Positions 42,560 to 54,173 of a stretch of DNA of 64,000 nt are shown piece after piece. The position numbers were made by a program, and so were the translations under genes. Positions within the stretch are counted from its first letter, which is position 1, and each line of letters opens with the position of its first letter. The DNA comes from Cytospora piceicola (lineage: Eukaryota; Ascomycota; Sordariomycetes; Diaporthales; Cytosporaceae): the NCBI GenBank assembly GCA_023375675.1, contig JALQBC010000029.1, positions 124,001-188,000 on the forward strand, in the 5' to 3' direction. The notes below the pieces were generated by a model. That model was not told the DNA's origin, did not search any database, and saw only the letters and a list, made by a program, of their open reading frames with translations.

Positions 42560-44744
42560 TCACATGATTGCCTCTGGCTGAGCCGGTAATGAATCCGCAC
42601 GGGCGGCCTCATTCGCACCACCAACGGCTGCAGTGCCCTGCCGGCTTTGAACCTCAGATGGAACATGCGAATTTTGCCGGCTCATGGAGTGCCTGCCTCC
42701 CTTCGCCCAGCGCTGCATGATGACCGCCGTGTTCTGACTACCGACAATAACACACCAATCGCCTTCGGGGCTCCAAGCAACCTGTCTGCCCACAAACCGT
42801 GGCCCTCCAAGTGTATCGGACCTATGCGGCTTGATCAGCTTGAACGGGTTGCTGGTGTCGTACTTGCTCTGCCAGTTCTCCACCGTCTCAGGGCTTTGCT
42901 CCTGCAGCAGGTATCCATCGACGTCGAAGGGGTCGCGGGACCCAACCGGCCGCATCGCAACGGCGGCTGCGTAGACCTGATCAAACTTTGCATCAACCTT
43001 CTTGGCCCTGTGGTGCACCGGGACTAGCCATCCGGGCCGCTTGATCTTAGTGTCAGGATCACGATCCGGATCACGGATCTTGTTGATGTAATCCTGGTAT
43101 CCCGTGAGCCGTGCCATGTCCCACATCATGATCTCATTTTTGGCGTTGCAAAAACAGAGTATAGGGTGTTGCCCGTAAACGTGATGCATGCTGAAGCGTA
43201 GGAAGAACTGTGGCCCACAGTCTCGGGTCTCGAATTGCAAAAGACGCATCCATAGGCTAGGACATGATGGTGAGTTCACTGGGGCGAAGGCCGAGCGGGT
43301 TGTCCTTGCTTGGTCGTAGGCTGTGGGGGCAGTTGATGGAAGAGGAGGCGGGTCGTCTGAGCTGAACCCTTCTATTCTCCATAGCACAATCTTGTCCTCG
43401 TGGCAAGCTCTGGATAATATGAGATCTCCATAAAATGCGACACTTTATTCATCTGTCAGCCACGGTCACGCACTCGTAAACAGGCACACACACCTACCAA
43501 TCTATTAGGCCGAAATGGACTTCTGATGTGGAGAAGTGAGGATAGTGGACAACCATGGGTGAGTCGACATGCTGTTGTGGAAGGTCTGGGACTGTCCACT
43601 ACGAACAGTCAGTCTCCATCTTCTATACGTAACTCGAACTCCGTCCAGGACATACTAGATTGATAACTTGGTCATGTCCAGCTGATAGTATGTAACGACC
43701 AGTGCTGTGAAACGCCTACTCGGGTTGTCAGTCAAACTCTCTCCGAGTCCTCAACCTGAGGGTTACGGTACTTACAGTACTCAAAAGGCTCCACGAGTGT
43801 CCCTCGCCACCTAAAAGGCATAAGCAGGGCTGCTTGGCGTGAACGGGGTCCAGACTCCATAGTCTGACTGTGGTGTCATCAGACGCCGAGGCTATTATCT
43901 GAGGGTTGTCTGGAGAGGTTACTAAATCATTAATTTCCTGTAATTGGTGAGTTGAAGGATCCATGTGTGAAGGACGCTTTTGACTCGGACTTACGCCACC
44001 ATGGCCGACAAGTGTCTGAACACTACTGAGTTAGTCCCTATTCCCCAAGGCATGTTGCCGTTAGGTCTGATACTTACCGTGAAGAGCTTTCCCTCTTTTA
44101 TGTTGTACACCTTGATTTTGGCATCTGCACCAGCAACGCAGAGCAATGCTCTATCAGTCGCTGCCTCCTTGGACCAACAGCAAGAGCAGTTGACGGCTTC
44201 CGGCTGTACCAAATTAGCCTGCAGGTCTCATCTGGGGCCCTCCTCCCTTGACCTACATCGTCGTCCCTTATGATCCTAATGAGCTCGCAAGGATTTAGAT
44301 TGCCTTCAACTTGGGACAAACGGCACACAACGACCTTGAAGGCAACGTCAGTGGATGATACACGGGTCGCACCTTGAAGACAGATAGTTGTATGAGTTGA
44401 CACACATGCTTCTTGCTGATGGCCGCGAATATTGGATCGGCGCCAACGGGATCGTACGGGTAGAACTTGACATCGAAGAACTCTGGAATGGCATGATGAG
44501 CATGGGAGGGGTTCCTATTCTGGTGGGGTCCTCCTGAGGGCGTTGCGTACCAGTGTCTGCGTCACCTGAGGCGGTCAAATGCTTGAAATCGTCCTATATC
44601 ATGCAATATGTCCATCTCAGCTCAGTTCAGCCCCCCCCCTCTCACACACGAGGTTAACCTTGATGTTTAACAAACCTCGAAGCCAAACGACGCCCGTAAC
44701 CGAGGGAGATCCCATTCCGATGGCTCTGGCGCGGCGGGGGCCAT
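42560..44744 (-). CDS. EED: Polycomb repressive complex 2 WD40 subunit (EED/ESC)
   Basis: Proposed exons on minus: 44744-44676, 44615-44566, 44514-44406, 44334-44257, 44203-44078, 44015-43995, 43937-43776, 43715-43656, 43598-43498 and 43442-42560; about 552 aa. EED binds H3K27me3 and stimulates the methyltransferase of PRC2. Family features in order: EFFDVKFYPYDP, FAAISKKH, VVVCRLSQ, ALLCVAGADAKIKVYNIKEG, TLVGHGGEINDLVTSPDN, IIASASDDTTVRLWSLD, STGRYILSAGHDQVINLW, HEDKIVLWRIEGF and WSPEGDWCVIVG. The exon at 44015-43995 is only 21 nt. The model is weak at one point: downstream of FQAFDRL the frame meets TGA (44564-44562). A 51-nt intron (44515-44565) removes it but has a poor donor and no branch site. 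The remaining introns are consistent in phase and sequence. Confidence 0.88.
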
Positions 44745-47700
44745 TTCTGTGCCGACTGAGTAGCAAGTTGTGCCGTTTGAAGGTCTGAAGGATGACCCTG
44801 TGCGTGGTGGTGGTGGTGAAGCTTCCAGGGTTTATTGGTTGATTGCAACTTGCCCTTTCTGGAAACATCACGCTCGGGGCGCACCAGGGTAAACTTGCAA
44901 TTGAAGTGTCGAAATTATGGGGTTGCACTGTGCCCATATGCACATGCACATGCAGTTCAAGTGCAACGGGTGGAACGTGCGCCGGCAAGGAAATCCACCC
45001 CACGTTCTAAACCCTAATCAGGGTTCCGCTCCGAGAGGTTCGAAAAACGAACATGACCCCTTCTCTCCTTTTGCCTGGGTAATAACAACTGCGGACGACC
45101 CCCTTGCACCATCAAAGTACCGACGATGAGGATCTCCGCGCAGACCGCAACATATTACACGATGGCGAACAACCTTGGACGGTTCGGAGATCTTGCAGGG
45201 ACATGGGCAGGCGGTGTATATCACGACCCAAATACTTGCCCAAATGAAACGTTGGAAGAACATCGAACGGGCCTCGATGTCCAAGGGATTCGACTCCCTC
45301 ACATTAAGAGTCCATAGAGTCTCGACGATCGATACAAACTAATTCATGTGAATGAAAAGTCCCCTAGCGGGACTCGCCGTCACTACAATGGACACTTGCT
45401 ATCAAGTACATACCTAGGTACATAAGTACCTAGGTACTTAGGCAGATGCATGTGCCAGTATGTGCGCACCGCGTCGTCATCACAAGTTTCGAAACGTCGT
45501 GATTCAATGTGGGCCATTCCGTGATGAGCAACTCCGCTACCTGAGCGCCTCCCCGACGGGTCTTAGCACGGCTCTCCGCCTCCGCCTCCGATGCCAGGGT
45601 TGTTTGACAGCTTCACGGACCTCTTCCCCGGGCGCTTGTTGGTGATCCCTGTTTGGTAAGGTCAGGATTATACGCTATATATGAGACTTATCTCTAGCAC
45701 ACTTCCCTGCTACTACCTAGGTGCTCTGTACCCGGGGGGTCACGTTCAGTTCCGTCTTGTCTTGAGCTATAAAAACAGAGAACATGAGGCTGACTGTCTC
45801 AACTGATGCAGACGGGTTGCCCCATATAATTCAACACGTGGCAATTGGCAGCTCCATAATCGAATAAATAGCAGACAGGGAAATTTGTCCATGTCGTTTC
45901 TCGGGATTGACTTGATATCAGGCTGAAGTTGCATGGCCGTCTGGCCGTTTCTTAGCATAGGCACAAGCGATCACGGAGTAATGGCTGCAGCTTCGGATCG
46001 CTTGGAGCTTCAGACTCCAACAGCCCTGCATCAAGCCCCTGGCATCATGTCACCTTCTCTGTCCTTTATGAACAGACTCGGCAGAGCTCGCCTTGCTACC
46101 TTGATAATGCGTCGGTGTGACTCGATGTTCCCCATGAGCCTCGCGATCCCAGATATCGCGAGAACATCCGCCATGCACGTTACACCTCCCACCGAGCTTA
46201 TTACATACCATGCAAGTGGTACATCCTAGCATTCTGTCAGAACTCAGAAGAGCATAAAGATCTGTCAGAATTCTGTGCAGAATTCATCATGATGGCGGGG
46301 TTGGTCTTCCAGGGGCAGATCAAGGACCGCTGGGGCACGGCCTGAACGAATGACGGCTTCCCGATGAGAGAAGTTTGCGGCATTTCACCGCATCGACGGG
46401 ATCTTCGATAGTAACGCGTTTCGCAACTCCGGCCTTCATCAAGCCGGGGCGGGATGACTCGTCAGCGAGGCTGATGATAGTCCAGTCGAAGACCTATCGA
46501 CTCTGTCTGTAACATGAGGATCACAATCTTGTGGACTGATCTGGGCGTATCTTCTTGGGCAAGAACAGTTTCCTTTGAGCAAAGGATGCGTCCCCAACAC
46601 GGCCCAATTTCGACAGCAACATCGTAAGGCCCTCGGCCAGGGAGATATTGACCCCCACACAAGCCATCTGCTGTAAATATCGGGCCTTCTACCTACGTAT
46701 GTCTTTGCCGGATAATTACCTGTTGTTCTGGTGAAGTTAATGTGGCGGAGAAGACCCGCAACCTCCCGATATGGCGGCTTCGTGGTTCACGAAGGAAGCG
46801 AGCGCCGAACGTTAGTTGCTGATGAAACTTCGAAGAAGAAAAGTTGACAGCAGTCTAGCCTCCCTACCCGTTAGATGACAACCAGGGAACAGAAATCCTA
46901 GACGTCGATCTTCGGGACCTGCACAGCCCGGGCTGCGGTTTTCCACTGCCTGCCAGCGCTACCAGACAGGCCTGGCAGGCCTGGCAGGCCAGGTAACATT
47001 TGATGTGCCTGGGTGGGGTCAACAGTCGCTGAGCCGGCCCCCCCTGTGGGTTTCGTCTCTCTTTCGTAGTTTGGTCCCCTGTCAAAGCCGCCCAAGACAG
47101 CCATCAACGATTGTCGCCGAGCTCTCGCAAGGTCTTCCTAAACCGTCGAAGCCAAGTGTCCACATGTTATCGAAGGAAGCTCTTGTATTCTCGTACTCAG
47201 CAACCTGCTTCCCGTCAATTTTCACAGCTCCAATGCTGCGAGAGGGCATTCGTCAGTCTAGCGACAATGAGCTGCCAATCATTGTCTTCATGGGCTCGAA
47301 AGCATAGTTCGGCGTCAAGCTAGCTCAAATATATCGAACAGTAAACAGTAAACAGTCAGCAGGGTTGAGACTCCCCTAGCAAATGTCAGTGTTACCCCCC
47401 CCCCCCCCAAGAACCTAAGATATACCTGGGTTGCCTCTGTCTCGGTCCACATGCTGTTATAATACATGTGCGATATTCTACATGGTATAAGTCCCGTGTG
47501 ATAAAGGCCCGACCGGTTTCTCGCAGGTCTTCCTCTTGAAGGGCATCCATCGTCGATACCGGGGCTCTGACTGGAGAGGACGTTGACACTACATATCCCA
47601 AGTGTCATCAAATTAGAGTTGGGGCTATTTTGGCCCGCCCGGCTTCTCCACTATCCGTCTCCAGCGTCAACTTAGGTTGTTTTCTTCGGCCTTCATGGTC

Positions 47701-49220
47701 CTTTCTTCCGCAGGCGAACTGACAATCGTAACAATGACAACAACAACAACACTACCTAGGTACCATCGAACTGCCTCGTCCAAGACCTACCTGTGAGCAC
47801 CTGCACATCACCCAAGGGCGGGAGGCGTTCTCATCTCGTATTCGACTGTTGAAGCCATCAACAGACATACATGTACATAGGTATGTACTGTACTATCATC
47901 ATGCCACAGGGACAAACCAATTGCCAGGCCACAGGGAAGTACCATGTATCCCTATCCCGGGGACGGTACGGGAGCCCTCCCGCGGTACGTACTTATGCAG
48001 CCAGATGGCTGGGATTCGCCTGGCACTTGCGGTCGGCCCCACGCCTGATGAGCGCCGGGGAGGGGTGCAATGCCAGCTGCATGGGTGCTCGTCTCCACGT
48101 CCAGGATTTGGTGGGTAGTGTCGAGGGCCTCGCAAAGATGCACATTACGGCTACACGTACATGGACCATCCGGAGATTCTCCCCTGTTACTTCGTCAGCG
48201 TTCGAGGGTTTGGCGAGCCATGCGAGCGATTCTGGCCCTGGTGAAATCAATACCGAGTATATAGAAACGAACGACTTCATCGCTACGCAGTACTTGCGAC
48301 CTACATATAACCCAAGTCAAGCCTTCCATCCGGAGAACGCCACGATGACCAGTTGTCTTCCTGCCCTACTCAGACCTTCAAGCATTCCCCTGTCAAGAGA
48401 CCACTGACACCTTCCGTTGCGGCTCGTCCCATTGTCAAGCTGTGTCACTATTATTAGGCCGTACTAGCACCCCAAGCTCTCTCCTCTTTCTCCGACGCAT
48501 ATACAAGTATCCATCGTTTTGTCAAGCTTTCAATAAGCCCGGACTGCGCTCTTCATTCCAGTCTTCCTGATTCCAACTCCGCGCTCGTTTAACCCTGAGT
48601 CACCAAGCATTCGGTCCTGCTCTGAAGCTCTGCAACCAACCGAACAGAGTAGAGCCGGCAGTGGAACCTTGCCAGCTGTGTATCCTACTGCAGCTGGTTT
48701 GACAAACGAGGCCTCTGGCACACAGATCCCCGCCAAACAACAGTGCAGCCTGTCGTCACCTCCTTGCTCCATCCATACCTACCGAAGTTCCACAATTGGA
48801 CAGAAAAGTGAGACTTGGCGTGGTATCTCTGTCTTGCAACAACTCGGTTAGCGAGAAGTGGCATTACGCCGCCCCGTTGGATGATCAGCGCAAGACATAA
48901 CACAAACAGTCTTCTGTGCTACCAACAAGACTAGTAAGCTATTCTCAAGGCCACACAGCTTCAAGCTACCGCACGTTTCGGGACTTCCCACCTCAACGGT
49001 CGCGCCGCGTCCTACTAGGACCACCAGGTCCAAGGGAGAAACTTTCGACTAGTCTGCAACGCCTGTGTCTTAGCTGGCGGTGCCTCCTGGAGCTAGTCTA
49101 AACAAAGCTATCCTCCCATACCTCCCTGGCCTCGATTTAGGCCCATAGAGAGATTGCATCATTCCAGCTAGAAGGAAAGGAAGATATCTACCGGGAACGG
49201 TAGACTGAGATATTGAACCC
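44745..49220. other. 4.5 kb gene-poor stretch
   Basis: The longest stretch without a convincing gene, between the 5' ends of EED (-) and the PAS gene (+). It contains TACCTAGGTA palindromes (45405-45442, near 45714-45722, 47752-47764), a short CCTGGCAGG repeat (about 46965-46992) and a poly-C run (47395-47408). Frames up to 178 codons occur but none shows family character or coherent splicing. Base composition is not AT-shifted, so no sign of RIP-degraded transposons. An unrecognised non-coding or fast-evolving gene cannot be excluded. Confidence 0.5.
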
Positions 49221-51137
49221 ATGGAGCATACATTCATGACCATTCATAGTAAGTCAACAAACTAGACCGACCACGATGTCATGCACACTGTCCACTCTCG
49301 AGGTCTCCTTGAAATAGTGCCGGGCCCGATGAAGTTCTGCGACCAGCTGAGACTAACGCTTATAAAATCCAGACCTGACTCCCGACTGCAACATTCTTTT
49401 CGTCTCGGACTCCGTCACCGACATTCTGGGTTGGCGAACGGAGGATGTACGCGGGAGATCAGTCTTTGATTACTTCCACCCTGATGAGGTCCCGTTCGCA
49501 AGGTCGGTCCACAGCAGGGGCATACTGCTTGACAAGGCCGCCAGTCTTCACTATGCCAGAATCGTGTCGCGAGATGGGCGGTGGGTAAGCTGTGAATGTT
49601 GCTTCACGGTTGTCCATGATGTCTTGGTTGCTTGCACGAGCATCTACCGTCGCGGCGAGAAGAGCGAAAGTATGCCAATCTTGTCGACATTGGATGTACT
49701 ATATGGGCAGAGCTGACATACCTTCTAGGGCGAGCTTTCGAGGGCGCGCAGATCCGACGCATCTTCTCATCCTCGCCCAGGGACCCTCGTTACCATATGT
49801 TGGAACATTTGTCGCCCAAGTTCAGGATGCCGCCGGTTGAGCGCGAGCCTCGGGCGGCACTTATCTTGAACCGATTTACTAGGAACTTGTCGATCATGTT
49901 CGCTACCAATGCTGTGGCTTCAGTCTTGGGTCTGTCGCCTGATCAGATCAAAGACAAGAGCTTCTATCGATGCATTCAGGAAAGATGTCTGCCCGATGCT
50001 CTGAAGTGTCTTGAAAGTGCGAAGGCCAATGACTCGATTGCTTACCTACGATTTTGGTCCCGAGATCCAGGAGCAGATGACTCAGAGAATGAAGACAGCG
50101 ACGAGGAAGAAGCAATGGCAGGAGATAACCGACCACGCAGTGGCAGTGACTCGGAGGAAGGAGGTGCCAACTTGGGTGGTGACATGGACGTGGATTCAAA
50201 TGACATTACCGACCGCGAGATCAAGCAAGAAGAAGACGACGATGAGCCGTTGCATTCACTGCCTTCTGCAGGCGGTAGCTCCAGACAAGGCCCGTCAAGG
50301 AGTGCTGCCTCAAATTCACGTTCTGGGAACCGCTACCAGCAGCCTCCCGCCATCGAACTCGCGGGTCGGAGACGGCGCAATGGACGGCACCCTATGCCCT
50401 CAGTCGAGATTGAGGCTGTAGTCTCGTGCACTTCCGACGGCCTTGTTGTGGTCCTAAGAAGGGCCCGGCCGCAGATCCCGCCGGCTCACCCACCCCTTGT
50501 TCTTCCGCCATGGGAATCCGAGAACGGGCTTTTCGCCGCACCATGGGCCCAGCAGCCAGTGCGGCCACATGTCCCGCCGGAGATGCTTTACACCTTCCAG
50601 CCACCACTGCTGCCGCAGTTCATGCCCCTCCGCGAGGGCGTCAAGGCGGCCGGAGGACCTCCAATGGAACAGCTCATGCGTTCCATTCGCGACGTCGCAG
50701 TGTTCGCATGGGCGCTCGTCGGTATCAACGGCAACCTGTCTGCGTACACACATGGACGCCCCTCGGACGAGGCTGCGCCGCCTGACGGTATCCCCATCTG
50801 GGACCCTAGCGCGGTCAACTCCACATACCAGCCCCCGGAGAACCAAGCTGCTGCCAAATGGGCCGCGATGGCCAGGAACGCAAACGACAATGGGCAAGCG
50901 CAGACCCCCGCGCCTCCGTACTATCCGCCTCAGTACGGGCTGGACACCAACTACTCGACTGGCTACGCAGCCCAGCAAGGCTCCTATGGCACTGGATATG
51001 CTTCGATGCCGCAACAACAACAGCAGCAGCAACAACAACAACAACACTACCACCACCATCAGCAGGCTTCTGGGAGGAACGATACACACACAAGACCTCC
51101 TGGAGCCAGCCCATCACGCGACTTTGGCCGAGGCTAG
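49221..51137 (+). CDS. PAS-domain protein with polyQ tail
   Basis: Exons 49221-49248, 49373-49669 and 49729-51137; 577 aa. Intron 1 (124 nt) has a GACTAACG branch site; intron 2 is 59 nt. The first PAS domain (about 8-108) is clear: NILFVSDSVTDILGW, VFDYFHPDEVPFARSVHSRG, ARIVSRDGRWVSCECCFTVV. A second PAS-like unit runs at about 140-200 (FATNAVASVLGLSPDQIKDK, YLRFWSRDPG), interrupted by a long acidic insert. The C-terminus is Pro/Gln-rich with a polyQ run then His (about 538-556), as seen in fungal regulators. No LOV cysteine motif (NCRFLQ) and no zinc finger are visible, so it is unlikely to be a White Collar-type photoreceptor. A role in signalling or transcription is inferred. Confidence 0.85.
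51012..51045 (+). repeat. CAA/CAG repeat encoding polyQ
   Basis: Eleven glutamine codons, mixed CAA and CAG, in the last exon of the PAS gene, followed by His codons. Confidence 0.9.
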
Positions 51138-52598
51138 CAGTGAACTCGAAACACCCATGTTCGCATCCGGCCTTGAAGTGTTCTGCGTTGGTTTCTTCTA
51201 TTTTTATTTTCTCTTGATATCCACGACTGTCTTTTTCCACCGCCAGCAAATGACAGCACTCGTTTCATGGCGACCACGCAAGAAACATCAAATTTGGGAA
51301 GCAGTTTACAGTATTTTTACCGAGCAGGCGGGGCGCAATGGCATTTTCTCAAAGTCTTTCCTTGCTTTTCTTTTTCTTCCTCGGGAACATCATCTTTATC
51401 GGGGACGAGGGTCAAATTTCTTCTTCGAAACGATGATGCCAGCCCAGTGGCAACAAACCGTTGGATACATATCACGCATAGCATTGGGCAGGGGTTCAGA
51501 GCATAAAAAGCATACATGATGTCACCTTATTAGAGGTTGACCCGGCCGGGCGTATTGGGGGGGGGGGGGGGCAGGGGTCCAGCATGGCAAGGCAAAGGCA
51601 AAGTAAAGCATCGGTCTCGAGGCGAGATTCATGACTTGGACGTACGGAGCAAGTGATTGTGGTACTTGATATCGAGATACCCCACGAGTGTATGCTGAGA
51701 TGGATATGATGCCCGTTGCTTGTTTGCAAGGCCTCAATTCGAAGAATTTATTTTCAGTTTTCTCCGCACGCTATTCGTAGTCCCTGTAGCCATTACGTGC
51801 GTAAAGATGTTGTGCCACATAACCACACACACATATACCTACGTAACATGTATGTCCTGGTGATACCAGAACGGCTCACTCCTTCGCCCCAGGGATCAGT
51901 TTGGCTATGAGTTGGGTCCATATCGTTCAAGGACTTGCATACAGGTTACACTCTTGAGTCTTAAGTACGTAGAGGCCTGCATCTGTCCTACTGTGACCAG
52001 ACATTTGACCACATCAAAGATGATGTTGCTCAGGAGCAGTATTCAAGTCAATGTAACCTTTAGTGAAGGCTCAACGTGTAAGCGCCTCTGGGCGTACCTA
52101 AGTACCTAGGTAGGTAGGACTGTCACTACCAGGGGGCTTTACAAAATTGTATAAAGTCACCTTGTAAGCCGTTTCTTTCATCAGCCACTTCGTTCCATGA
52201 AATATACTGGGCAAGAACAAACGAGCATTGAAGCTCGATGTTGAGGTACCTAGGCAGAAAGGTTGTGAGCGTGCCCAGGTACTTAAAACCCTTGGGAGCT
52301 GGAGGTTATAATAGCGACCTTGGGAACATCCAGGGATATGTAGTGTAAGGTACGTACCACGAGCTAGTCAGGGGTACGGGAGCTTGGACCAGTTCGGCTG
52401 CGCAACCTCGAGCTTGAGGACATCTGGAGTTTCGGCTGCGCTCATCAACCTCGAACAACACTCTAGCGTCCTCTCATTTCAAGTCCAACCTCCTTTGCGC
52501 ACCGCCTACTACAAGAAGGCAAACCCGTCGATAATTTGCAGTATTTGGAACTCCAAGTCCACTCCCCGAACAAACTCGCGACGTCGAACGCACCGACA
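51138..52598. other. intergenic between tandem plus-strand genes
   Basis: PAS gene 3' UTR, then promoter of the Yip4-like gene. Holds a poly-G run (about 51556-51571) and TACCTAGGTA-type palindromes (52095-52118, 52246-52255). A plus frame overlapping the end of the PAS gene and running to 51519 is a shadow. No further gene recognised. Confidence 0.5.
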
Positions 52599-53658
52599 AT
52601 GGCCTCGACAAGCCGGAGAGACCACTACGACGAGCCGTCGCTTGAGGACGATGACATGATAGATCCCGATGATGGTAAGCTATCCCCACAACTCCAGCCC
52701 GAGTTAGATCCCGACTAACGCCCCCGCGCCTCCCAGCCGACCTCAACGACTTCGACGACCCCCTCCAGCCATCCTCCTCCCGCGCGCCCCTGACAGGCAA
52801 CATCGGCCACTCCAACTCACAATCCTCCTCGCGGCCCCTCAACCAGGACTACCTCAGCTCGCGCATAGGCGGCGAGGACCGGAGCGCGCCGCAGAACACC
52901 ATCGACGAGACCGTGTGGGCCACGCTGCGCCGGGACCTGCTGGGCGTGTGGTCCAAGATGCGCGAGGTGCTGTGGCCCCGGTACCTCCTGGGCGGGACCA
53001 TGTTCGAGTCGTCCGAGGGCATCCGCGGCGCCTACGCGAACCTGCGCGGCGCGGGCCTCTCGGGCGCGCGGGAGGAGCTGGCCGGCCTGGCCGGCCGCGT
53101 CATGGACACCGAGGCGCTGCTCCAGAACAACATGACGCCCGGCCTGCGGGACTGGGACCTGTGGGGCCCGCTCATCTTCTGCCTGCTGCTGAGCCTGCTG
53201 CTGAGCTTCAACGCCGGCGCGGACCAGAAGAACGAGGTGTTCAGCGGGGTGTTTGCGATGGTGTGGATCGGGGAGGCGGCCGTGACGTTGCAGATCAAGT
53301 TGCTGGGGGGGAATATGTGAGTTGCCCTCTTTTTTTTCTTCTTCTATTTTTCACTCTACGTGGACTTGGAACGTGAAGTGACCCTATCTGCTAACACCTG
53401 TGATACAGTTCCTTCGCGCAGAGCGTCTGTATCATCGGATACACGCTCTTCCCGCTCGTCATCGCGGCTCTTTTGTCCGCGCTGCGTCTCCCTCAGATCC
53501 CCAGGATTCCGGTATACCTCGTCCTGGTCGCTTGGTCGCTAGCAGCCGGTGTCAGTATCCTTGGTGGTAGCGGTGTCGTGAAGAACCGGGTCGGGCTGGC
53601 TATGTACCCCTTGTTTGTCTTCTACCTTGGGCTTGGCTGCCTTTGCTTCATCAGCTAG
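52599..53658 (+). CDS. YIP4: Yip1-family Golgi membrane protein (Yip4/YIPF6-like)
   Basis: Exons 52599-52674, 52737-53316 and 53409-53658; 301 aa. Yip proteins are multispanning membrane proteins that bind Rab GTPases in ER-Golgi traffic. A polar, acidic N-terminal cytosolic region (MASTSRRDHYDEPSLEDDDM) precedes the conserved NTIDETVWATLRRDLLGVW stretch, then DWDLWGPLIFCLLLSLLLSF, where the first membrane helix starts. At least four more hydrophobic stretches follow (FAMVWIGEAAVTLQ, VCIIGYTLFPLVIAALL, YLVLVAWSLAAGVSILGG, PLFVFYLGLGCLCFIS). The motif DLWGPL fits Yip4/YIPF6. Residues about 125-165 (GIRGAYANLRGAGLSGARE) are an Ala/Gly-rich insertion, GC-rich in DNA. Confidence 0.88.
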
Positions 53659-54173
53659 ATGAAGAACCCACTGAACTATGTGGAGAGAATTAGAGGCGCT
53701 TTAAGGTGGGATTCCGGGAAATTCATTGCATCAATATGGCGCATGACAGGACGGGCAGGTTTCTTTTCTGACTGCGAGATTTACGACCGTATTACTAGAT
53801 ATCCATGTGTTTGACGATGAGCCGTTTAAGAAGGTCTGCTGGCCTGTTGGTTGTGCCTTTACAGATTTGAAGCCTCACTAGGTGTCATTGTGTCAGGCCG
53901 CTTTGGCCGACTCTGATGATGAGTGAAGACATTCTTTTCCAAGTCTACCCCGTGCGTCCAGTTTCCGGGATCGTACACATATATACACATCGGCACAAAA
54001 CTCTATCCTCCGCAAAACGCCAACCATGGATCTTTGAGCCCTTTATATCTCCCGTCTATACCTACGCCAAGCCATAATCATACAATGCTCACGCATTCTA
54101 ATTCCATGCCGGCCATTTGCTCTGGGTATCTAATCATCTTCGTTCACCGCAGGCCGACCCTTTTTGTAACCCC
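53659..54173. other. intergenic, convergent 3' ends
   Basis: Between the Yip4-like gene (+) and the carrier gene (-). Nothing beyond presumed 3' UTRs. Confidence 0.5.

Noticed and set aside
45270..45305. T-arm-like sequence AGGGATTCGACTCCCT, considered as part of a tRNA
   Set aside because: The loop is the wrong length for a T-arm, and no acceptor or anticodon stem could be built around it.
47871..48407. 178-codon plus-strand frame in the gene-poor gap
   Set aside because: Composition is not coding-like, and it overlaps several equally long frames on both strands.
44745..49220. RIP-degraded transposon as explanation of the gene-poor gap
   Set aside because: The sequence is not AT-rich and no transposase, RT or terminal repeats were found.
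50497..51519. 340-codon plus-strand frame overlapping the PAS gene end
   Set aside because: Out-of-frame reading of the Pro/Gln-rich PAS tail continuing into the 3' UTR; no domain.
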